This document shows, piece by piece, positions 1 to 4,835 of a stretch of DNA of 5,169 nt (its first letter is position 1; every line of letters begins with the position of its first letter). The position numbers were made by a program, and so were the translations under genes. The notes beneath the pieces were generated by a model. That model saw nothing but the letters and a program-made list of their open reading frames with translations, was not told where the DNA came from and ran no database searches. The stretch is from an uncultured Desulfotignum sp. (GTDB lineage Bacteria; Desulfobacterota; Desulfobacteria; Desulfobacterales; Desulfobacteraceae). The stretch is taken from positions 1 to 5,169 of the forward strand of contig CALGAJ010000403.1 in the NCBI GenBank assembly GCA_937951975.1, written 5' to 3'.

Positions 1-56
1 TGGGATGGGGTTATTAACACAATACCACTAGGCAATTGAACACTTATGTTCCCATA
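1..56. other. Unmatched sequence before the truncated alpha-subunit gene (possible breakpoint)
   Basis: None of the three forward frames here encodes the expected N-terminal part of an oxidoreductase alpha subunit. The alpha frame has a TAA at 15-17, frame 1 stops with TGA at 37-39, and frame 2 stops with TAG at 29-31. Family-like sequence starts only around the Ser-Met-Ala-Gly-Lys-Lys segment, at about position 57. The stretch also looks more AT-rich than the gene that follows. It could be the edge of an inserted element, a deletion junction or a contig or assembly boundary. Nothing in the window tells these apart, and I recognise no element end here. Confidence 0.45.
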
Positions 57-977
57 TCCATGGCCGGCAAAAAAGTGCTTACCGCCACTTCCGGCCCGGG
101 CATCAGCCTGTACAGTGAACACATCTCGTTTGCCATCGGCAGCGAGATTCCCCTGGTGATCGCCAATGTTCAGCGGTTGGGGCCATCCACCGGTTCCGCC
201 ACCCGGGGCGCGGACTCGGATATCCAGTTCATGCGCTGGGGGTCCACATCCGGCGCGCCCGTGATTGTCCTGGCACCCAAGGATGCAAAAGATTGTTTAG
301 AGTTGACCGTGCATGCGTTCAACTTTGCCGAGGAATTCCGGTGTCCGGTGTTCATCGCCTCCAATAAGGAGATCGGCATGACCAAGGAAAGCTTTGACAT
401 GGACGACCTGAATCTGCCGCCCCTGGTGGAACGGGCGCCCTACACCGGCACCGGCCCATATGTGCCGTTTGCCGCCGATCCGGACAAGGCCCCGCCGTTT
501 CTGCCCATCGGCGGTACCACCCTGGTGCGCCAGACCTCTTCCACCCACGGCCCGGACGGGTATATCACCATCGATCCCCAGGTGATCGCCGCCATGCAGC
601 AGCGGCTGCACACCAAACTGACCGCCGCCATCGACCGGATCGCCCTGTACGAAGAGAATCTGGTGCCCGACACCGACACGCTGGTGATTTCCTACGGCAT
701 CACTTCCCGGGCCGTGACGGATGCAGCGACCGCTCTGGCTGCAAAAGGCCGGCCGGTATCCACCCTGTCCTTGAAAACCTTATGGCCGGTACCTGAGGCC
801 CTGCTTGCAGAAAAAGCGGCCCGATTCAAAAAAATTGTGGTGATCGAAATGAACCTGGGCCAGTACGTCAATGAGATCAAACGCGTGCTGTGCGGCAAAC
901 CCGTAAAATTTTACGGCCAGATGAACGGTATTCTGATCCCCCCTGCCAAAATTATGGAGGCCATTGAAAATGAATAG
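36..977 (+). CDS. 2-oxoacid:ferredoxin oxidoreductase alpha subunit, N-terminally truncated
   Basis: Alpha (PorA/KorA-type) subunit of a thiamine-diphosphate 2-oxoacid:ferredoxin oxidoreductase, which makes acyl-CoA, CO2 and reduced ferredoxin in the cytoplasm. Counting from TTG at 36, visible landmarks are TATSGPG (16-22), RLGPSTGSATRG (47-58), STHGPDG (169-175) and a transketolase C-terminal-like domain (about 214-290) ending in NLGQY (273-277). Family members usually have roughly 60-70 more N-terminal residues, including the GYPITP-type motif and the glutamate that activates TPP. Both are absent, and a stop lies in frame at 15-17. TTG at 36 is only the first possible start; ATG at 60 gives 305 residues, and neither has a clear Shine-Dalgarno. 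The 3' end overlaps the next gene by 8 nt, so the two form one operon. The 2-oxoacid substrate cannot be read from sequence. This is either a decayed or disrupted gene or one cut by an assembly edge. Confidence 0.8.
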   Translation: MNTYVPISMAGKKVLTATSGPGISLYSEHISFAIGSEIPLVIANVQRLGPSTGSATRGADSDIQFMRWGSTSGAPVIVLAPKDAKDCLELTVHAFNFAEEFRCPVFIASNKEIGMTKESFDMDDLNLPPLVERAPYTGTGPYVPFAADPDKAPPFLPIGGTTLVRQTSSTHGPDGYITIDPQVIAAMQQRLHTKLTAAIDRIALYEENLVPDTDTLVISYGITSRAVTDAATALAAKGRPVSTLSLKTLWPVPEALLAEKAARFKKIVVIEMNLGQYVNEIKRVLCGKPVKFYGQMNGILIPPAKIMEAIENE

Positions 978-2259
978 CTTTTTAAATACCAGCCGCCCCC
1001 CTGTATTCTGCCCGGGCTGCACCCATGACCGGATTACCAAAAGCCTGGATGCCGCGCTGATCAAAATGGGCATCCCGGATCATAAAACCGTGATCGTCAC
1101 CGATATCGGATGTTCCGGTCTGTTTGACACGTTTTTCAATGTCCATGCCCTGCACGGGGTCCACGGCCGGGCATTGACCTATGCGGCCGGACTGAAACTG
1201 GCCGATCCGTCCCTGAACGTCATCGTGACCATGGGAGACGGGGGCATGGGCATCGGCGGGGCCCATGTGCTGTCCGCCTGCCGGAAAAACCTGGACATGA
1301 CCCTCATCATCCTGAACAACTTCAACTTCGGCATGACCGGGGGCCAGTACTCCGCCACCACGCCCAGCGATGCCGTGGTGGGATCGGAATTTCTCAACCA
1401 GGCGGAAATTCCCATGGACATCTGCGGTGTGGTGGAAAGTGCCGGTGCAAGCTATGTGTCCCGGATTTCCGGGATGGATGACGGCCTGTCCGATGAACTG
1501 GTCCGGGCCATGAAACACAAAGGCTTTTCTGTCGTGGAAACCCTGGGGTTGTGCACGGGCCGGTACACCAAACGCAACCAGCTCACCCCCAAAGTGATCG
1601 ATCAGATGATCGAGCAAAGACCGTCTCCGGGCGGTATCATCGAAAAAAACCAGCGGCCTGAATATGGAGACAGATACCGGCTTCTGGCAAAGGAAAAAGG
1701 GAAATTTCCCGACCCGTTTGTGGTTAAAAAACAGTTTGACATGCCCGATGCCAGACGCCACGAGGTGGTGATTCTGGGGTCTGCGGGCATGCGCATCGTC
1801 ACTGCCGGGGATATGGTCTGTTTTGCCGGGATCTCCGGCGGATTGAACGTGTCCATCAAAAACGACTACAACATCACCGTGCTCCGGGGTCAGTCCGTCT
1901 CGGAAATCCTGCTGTCACCGGAAAAAATCGGATACACGGGCATCGAGTCCCCCACTGTGGTGCTGGCTTTAAGTGATGAAGGCGTTGCCCGGCGGCAGAA
2001 GATCTTTGCTGGTCTTTCCCGGGACACCTATGTACTCAAGGAAGCCAGCGTGGCCATCCCCGACACTCCGGCACAGGTGGAGGAGATCGATTTCAAGGCC
2101 ATGAAAATCAAAAAAACCGACTGGGCCCTGGCGTCTCTGGCCGTGCTGGCCAAACATGAAATCGTGCTCAACAAGGATATGCTTGTATTTGCGTTGAAAT
2201 CCCGGTTTAATGAAAAAGTGTTCAATCTGTCCATGGAGACCGTGGACAAAATTTTGTAA
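970..2259 (+). CDS. 2-oxoacid:ferredoxin oxidoreductase, fused beta (TPP/[4Fe-4S]) and gamma subunits
   Basis: Catalytic partner of the alpha subunit; 429 residues. The start is ATG 970 because GGAGG at 956-960 lies 9 nt upstream; TTG at 964 is in frame but too close. The beta part (about 1-250) has CPGCTH (14-19), DIGC (45-48), the TPP/Mg motif GDGG (89-92) with NN at 116-117, and FGMTGGQ (120-126). Cys14, Cys17, Cys48 and Cys195 fit the four ligands of the [4Fe-4S] cluster seen in two-subunit members of the family. From about residue 264 a second domain begins with ILGSAGMRIVTAG, a variant of the GxGGQGxxxAG signature of gamma subunits, and continues to the end. Gamma is normally a separate chain or joined to alpha, so this beta-gamma order is notable. 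A separate ferredoxin (delta) subunit is not seen in the window. The gene is intact; the enzyme works only if a full alpha subunit exists. Confidence 0.9.
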   Translation: MNSFLNTSRPPVFCPGCTHDRITKSLDAALIKMGIPDHKTVIVTDIGCSGLFDTFFNVHALHGVHGRALTYAAGLKLADPSLNVIVTMGDGGMGIGGAHVLSACRKNLDMTLIILNNFNFGMTGGQYSATTPSDAVVGSEFLNQAEIPMDICGVVESAGASYVSRISGMDDGLSDELVRAMKHKGFSVVETLGLCTGRYTKRNQLTPKVIDQMIEQRPSPGGIIEKNQRPEYGDRYRLLAKEKGKFPDPFVVKKQFDMPDARRHEVVILGSAGMRIVTAGDMVCFAGISGGLNVSIKNDYNITVLRGQSVSEILLSPEKIGYTGIESPTVVLALSDEGVARRQKIFAGLSRDTYVLKEASVAIPDTPAQVEEIDFKAMKIKKTDWALASLAVLAKHEIVLNKDMLVFALKSRFNEKVFNLSMETVDKIL

Positions 2260-2262
2260 TCA

Positions 2263-2567
2263 ATGACAAGACACCCGGACGCGGGGCCGGATACTAGGGA
2301 TGCCATGACAAAATCTGTCAGCAGCTGCAAGACAGTGGCTGAATCATCCGGCAGATCCCTGACTTTTGCTCTTCTGCTCCGGGTGTTTCTGCCTTTTGCC
2401 GGCGGATATTTTCTGTCCTGCCTGTTCCTCCGGGTGGTCAATGCCGGGATCGCCCCGGACCTGGCCAATATGATCCGGCCGGTTATCAGGCCGCCTTTCT
2501 CATGGTGCCGGGCCTCCAGGTACTGGGCCTGGCGTAGTTTTTCATCTCTCTGCTGCTGAAAGAGTAA
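2263..2567 (+). pseudogene. Remnant of a major facilitator superfamily transporter with internal deletion and frame change
   Basis: The first part reads in one frame from ATG 2263 or, more likely, ATG 2305 (AGGGA at 2296-2300). It contains a typical MFS first-helix region: LLRVFLPFAGGYFLS followed by VNAGIAPDLAN, ending near 2468. From about 2469 the protein-like reading moves to the third frame: DPAGYQAAFLMVPGLQ, then VLGLA, a TAG at 2535-2537, FFISLLLKE and a TAA at 2565-2567. That is the sort of sequence found at the last helix and tail of the same transporter type. About 100 residues remain of a protein normally near 400, so most of the middle is deleted. The frame-1 continuation after 2468 (basic, Trp/Arg-rich) does not look like transporter sequence. 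The substrate is unknown. It begins 4 nt after the oxidoreductase stop codon. Confidence 0.7.
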
Positions 2568-2604
2568 GATTCCCCCTGTCTCAGGATAGATGTCACCTCA
2601 ATTG

Positions 2605-2637
2605 TTGACAAGATTCTAAACCCCTGATAGATATAAT
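2605..2637 (+). promoter_or_regulatory. Candidate sigma-70 promoter for the selenopeptide operon
   Basis: An exact TTGACA lies at 2605-2610 in the spacer before the peptide gene. An exact TATAAT lies at 2632-2637, but with a 21-nt spacer, longer than usual. TAGATA at 2628-2633 gives the preferred 17-nt spacer with a poorer -10 match. Either would start transcription around 2640-2645, about 60 nt before the peptide ATG. This is the best promoter-like stretch in the window and lies where an independent promoter is expected, after the transporter remnant. No start site can be proven from sequence. Confidence 0.45.
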
Positions 2638-2647
2638 CAATGCTAAA

Positions 2648-2665
2648 AAAACTGTGAATAGTTTT
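2648..2665. repeat. AT-rich inverted repeat in the leader of the selenopeptide operon
   Basis: AAAACT (2648-2653) is perfectly complementary to AGTTTT (2660-2665), with GTGAAT between the arms. It falls just after the candidate -10, so it would lie near the start of the transcript. It could be an operator, a weak 5'-UTR hairpin, or the remains of a terminator for the upstream genes. The stem is AT-rich and therefore weak, and chance is a real alternative. Confidence 0.3.
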
Positions 2666-2702
2666 CATCGATGGCAGTGAACCGGATTTTCGGGAGGTCG
2701 TC

Positions 2703-3035
2703 ATGGAGAAGAAGGACCTGAAAAAATTGCTTGCAGGCTTCAGTATCGCCGGCTTGGTCTCTATGGGAGGAGTCACGCTTCCTGCCGCCCATGCGGGGAG
2801 CGGTTGAGGGGCCAAACCCAGTGCGGGCGGCACTGAACAAACCCAAAAAGCCCCGGCCGGCAGTGGCTGAGGCGCAAAAAAAGAAAGCGCAGTTCGCGCA
2901 GAAAAACAGGAGCAGTTAAAAAATCAGCAGCAGGTAGAAAAGCAGGCTGAGGAGAATGCCAAGGAAGTTCTGGAGATGAAGGAAGTGCCTGTTAAGAAAC
3001 CAGCCGGAAAAAGCGGGTGAGGTGGTAAAAAATAA
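2703..3035 (+). CDS. sbtA: Selenocysteine-containing RiPP precursor peptide (SbtA-like), three in-frame TGA codons
   Basis: Small precursor peptide, probably modified by the radical SAM enzyme encoded next to it. ATG 2703 has GGGAGG at 2692-2697, 5 nt upstream. Read through TGA at 2805-2807, 2868-2870 and 3018-3020 as selenocysteine, it gives 110 residues ending at TAA 3033-3035. Read normally it stops after 34 codons. Residues 1-31 resemble a signal or leader sequence: charged MEKKDLKK, a hydrophobic run, and AHA at 29-31 as a possible signal-peptidase site. Sec35, Sec56 and Sec106 all sit in Ser-Gly-Sec-Gly, in the contexts AGSGUGAK, AGSGUGAK and GKSGUGGK. The body between the second and third motif (about 59-99) is rich in Lys, Glu and Gln and is probably helical. 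A SECIS-like hairpin follows each TGA. The layout matches the peptide family I know as SbtA (selenobiotic or thio(seleno)oxazole precursor); that name is from memory, and the final product and activity are not known to me. Confidence 0.88.
2819..2835 (+). promoter_or_regulatory. SECIS-like hairpin 1, for the TGA at 2805-2807
   Basis: CAGTGC (2819-2824) pairs perfectly with GCACTG (2830-2835) around the 5-nt loop GGGCG. The loop starts 17 nt after the TGA. This fits the bacterial SECIS pattern: a short apical stem-loop about 16-37 nt downstream of the UGA with a G among the first two loop bases, bound by SelB. It lies inside the peptide coding sequence. Confidence 0.75.
2887..2899 (+). promoter_or_regulatory. 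SECIS-like hairpin 2, for the TGA at 2868-2870
   Basis: GCGC (2887-2890) pairs with GCGC (2896-2899) around the 5-nt loop AGTTC, which starts 20 nt after the TGA. The stem is only 4 bp but all G-C. The second loop base is G, as expected for bacterial SECIS elements. It is the weakest of the three hairpins, but spacing and loop size match the other two. Confidence 0.6.
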
Positions 3036-3052
3036 TCATGCAGGATGCATGA
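3036..3052 (+). promoter_or_regulatory. SECIS-like hairpin 3, overlapping the maturase ribosome binding site and start codon
   Basis: TCATGC (3036-3041) pairs perfectly with GCATGA (3047-3052) around the loop AGGAT, which starts 21 nt after the TGA at 3018-3020. The hairpin begins directly after the peptide stop codon (TAA 3033-3035), so it is not translated as part of the peptide. The loop carries AGGA, the only plausible Shine-Dalgarno for the next gene. The ATG of that gene (3049-3051) is base-paired in the 3' arm. One element may therefore serve selenocysteine decoding and control of maturase translation. Confidence 0.72.
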
Positions 3053-4647
3053 AAAACTCAACCCGGAAATGTTGTATCCCCATAGACTTTCAAAAAAAAT
3101 ACACCGCATGTCTTGCTCTCTTGCCAGATCTTGAAAGGGACATGGAAAAAGGCTGCCTGTTGTCGGAAATGCTGGACCGGCATCCGGAACGTTGCGGCCA
3201 ATACCCGTTCCTCGCGGATCTGGCGAGAATCGAGGAGGTGAAGTGTTGCCTGCTGATATCGCTGCCGCCAGAACCCGTCAGCGCAACACACCGAATGATC
3301 AATCCGGCCCTTGAATTAGTTCCCGTCAAGTGGCGGCATCTGCCTGAATTCTTGTCCGACGGGCATGTCATTCCGGAGCCCGGCGAGGGTTATGTTCTTG
3401 TACTGATCCGACCCGGGTCCAAACACGTCGAGATTCGAAAAGCCACTGCCAACGATCTTCTGGCGCTGAAATTGGTTACCGAAGAAATCAACTCGCGCAC
3501 AGCGGCTGCCCAGGGCAATGTGTCGGTGGGAACAATCGATGATTTCCTGTATCATGCCGAGCAACGGGGAGTGATCATTGCGCCGCCCTCACGAATCCGG
3601 AGGCCCCAGGATTTTCTCACCTGCGAAATAAATGATCCTCAATTCCGCTCTTCCCCATCCTTTACGTTACAGTGGCATATAACCCAGGCCTGTGATTTAA
3701 ATTGCCGGCATTGTTATGACCGCAGTGACCGCCGGGAGATGACATTACAACAGGCGATAAAGGTGCTTGACGACCTTTATGATTTTTGCGGGGAGCACCA
3801 TGTGGTTGGCCAGATTTCTTTTTCCGGGGGCAATCCCATGCTGTACCCTCATTTTGACCAGCTGTACCGCCAGGCCGCTGACCGGGGATTTCTGACCGCT
3901 GTCCTGGGAAACCCAATGCCTTCCAGCCGAATCGAAAAAATGCGCTCGATCCAGAATCCCGAATTCTATCAGGTCAGCCTTGAAGGCTTGAAAGATCATA
4001 ATGATCATATTCGAGGTTCAGGGCACTTTGACCGGACCATAGAATTCTTAAACCTTTTAGGGGAGCTGAAAATTTACCGGATGGTGATGCTTACCCTGAC
4101 CCATAAAAATATGGACCAGGTTGTTGAACTGGCGCATCGATTAAAAGGGCTGACCGAACTTTTTACTTTTAACCGGCTGGCCACCGTCGGTCATGGGGCT
4201 GAGCTGTCCGCCTTGCCGACGGAAAAATTTCCTGATTTTTTAGACAGTTATATGGACGCTGCTAAAATAAACCCGATCATGAGCCTGAAAGACAATCTGT
4301 TTAATCTTTTAAAATGGCGGCGTGGTGACTGTTTGCTTGACGGCGGTTGTACCGGTTACGGCTGCGGAGCGGCATTCAACTTTGTCGCCTTGCTGCCTGA
4401 TGGTGAGGTCCATGCCTGCCGGAAATTTCCCTCGATGATCGGCAACATTCATCAAAATCGATTAAACGATATCTATCACGGTCGGTCCGCCCGCCAGTAC
4501 CGCACCGGGTCTGACGCCTGCAAGGGTTGCCCCATCCGCCCTGTCTGTGGGGCATGCCTTGCGGTTGGATTCGGTTTTGGCCGGGATATTTTCAAAGAAT
4601 CCGACCCTTATTGTTTCCGGGATCGGACGGATCAGGGAATTTCCTGA
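3049..4647 (+). CDS. sbtM: Radical SAM/SPASM peptide maturase (SbtM-like), partner of the selenopeptide
   Basis: Cytoplasmic radical SAM enzyme of 532 residues, presumed to modify the Ser-Gly-Sec-Gly motifs of the neighbouring peptide; the chemistry is not established by the sequence. The [4Fe-4S]/SAM motif is CDLNCRHC with Cys215, Cys219 and Cys222, followed by a SAM-binding SGGNP at 259-263. The C-terminal SPASM-type domain has Cys428, Cys434, Cys439 and Cys457, then CKGC at 491-494, Cys500, Cys503 and Cys522, enough for auxiliary clusters. The N-terminal 200 residues are not catalytic; about 128-180 looks like a winged-helix/PqqD-like precursor-recognition domain (inference). ATG 3049 is chosen because AGGA at 3042-3045 precedes it, although 3 nt is tight. 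GTG 3022 is in frame, would add 9 residues and overlap the peptide gene, and has no good Shine-Dalgarno. The start lies 13 nt after the peptide stop, within SECIS-like hairpin 3. Two TGA codons occur close together at the end (4645 and 4651). Confidence 0.92.
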   Translation: MKNSTRKCCIPIDFQKKYTACLALLPDLERDMEKGCLLSEMLDRHPERCGQYPFLADLARIEEVKCCLLISLPPEPVSATHRMINPALELVPVKWRHLPEFLSDGHVIPEPGEGYVLVLIRPGSKHVEIRKATANDLLALKLVTEEINSRTAAAQGNVSVGTIDDFLYHAEQRGVIIAPPSRIRRPQDFLTCEINDPQFRSSPSFTLQWHITQACDLNCRHCYDRSDRREMTLQQAIKVLDDLYDFCGEHHVVGQISFSGGNPMLYPHFDQLYRQAADRGFLTAVLGNPMPSSRIEKMRSIQNPEFYQVSLEGLKDHNDHIRGSGHFDRTIEFLNLLGELKIYRMVMLTLTHKNMDQVVELAHRLKGLTELFTFNRLATVGHGAELSALPTEKFPDFLDSYMDAAKINPIMSLKDNLFNLLKWRRGDCLLDGGCTGYGCGAAFNFVALLPDGEVHACRKFPSMIGNIHQNRLNDIYHGRSARQYRTGSDACKGCPIRPVCGACLAVGFGFGRDIFKESDPYCFRDRTDQGIS

Positions 4648-4665
4648 CTGTGACACAACTTGACA

Positions 4666-4702
4666 CCCGGGTGTGTCCGGGCAGTGCTGGTTGTCATTTT
4701 TT
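4666..4702 (+). terminator. Weak candidate terminator after the maturase gene
   Basis: CCCGG (4666-4670) can pair with CCGGG (4677-4681) around GTGTGT. An overlapping perfect palindrome, ACACCCGGGTGT, lies at 4663-4674. A run of six T follows at 4697-4702, but 15 nt beyond the hairpin, so this is not a textbook intrinsic terminator. An outer pairing of TGAC (4650-4653) with GTCA (4693-4696) could bring the fold up to the T-run, but it is short. Confidence 0.28.
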
Positions 4703-4720
4703 CATGTTGCTGCCCTCATT

Positions 4721-4740
4721 GTCTTTCTCAGTCTTTCTCA
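4721..4740. repeat. Exact 10-bp tandem duplication
   Basis: GTCTTTCTCA occurs twice in direct succession (4721-4730 and 4731-4740) in the non-coding spacer after the maturase gene. It is pyrimidine-rich. A replication-slippage duplication is the simplest reading; no function is apparent. Confidence 0.6.
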
Positions 4741-4763
4741 CTTTTAAAAACAATCCCATTGCC

Positions 4764-4792
4764 TTGTCACCATACAGCTGGTAAATTAAATT
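4764..4792 (+). promoter_or_regulatory. Weak promoter candidate for the phosphorylase gene
   Basis: TTGTCA at 4764-4769 and TAAATT at 4787-4792 have a 17-nt spacer and resemble sigma-70 -35 and -10 boxes. A run of nine T (4791-4799) overlaps the downstream box. The position, about 40 nt before the ATG, suits an independent promoter, but the AT-rich context makes chance matches likely. Confidence 0.25.
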
Positions 4793-4835
4793 TTTTTTTC
4801 AGACAGATCAACCCGATTTTGAGGAACAGATTGAC

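Noticed and set aside
3..59. Imperfect inverted repeat (GGAT/GGGG near the left edge against CCC/ATCC near 51-59) as a mobile-element or group II intron end
   Set aside because: The pairing is short and bulged, and neither a domain V-like motif nor terminal repeats or target duplication can be seen in the available bases.
982..1761. Long antisense reading frame (259 codons) opposite the beta subunit gene
   Set aside because: It lies fully opposite a clearly coding, motif-rich gene and its product (His/Gly/Asp-rich) resembles no protein I recognise; a codon-bias shadow of a high-GC gene.
2535..2537. TAG in the transporter tail as a pyrrolysine codon
   Set aside because: The same remnant has a large deletion and a frame change, so a simple nonsense mutation in a dead gene is the better reading; there is no Pyl machinery in view.
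2486..2833. Antisense 115-codon frame across the transporter remnant and selenopeptide leader
   Set aside because: It has no ribosome binding site or recognisable domain and runs opposite the promoter, ribosome binding site and start of the selenopeptide gene.
2731..2919. 62-codon frame overlapping the selenopeptide gene
   Set aside because: It is in another frame from the selenopeptide, has no ribosome binding site, and shows no repeat structure; the Sec reading explains the region much better.
2703..3035. TGA read as tryptophan (code 4 or 25) instead of selenocysteine
   Set aside because: TGA ends the maturase gene here, Trp is encoded by TGG in every gene, and each of the three TGAs has its own SECIS-like hairpin.
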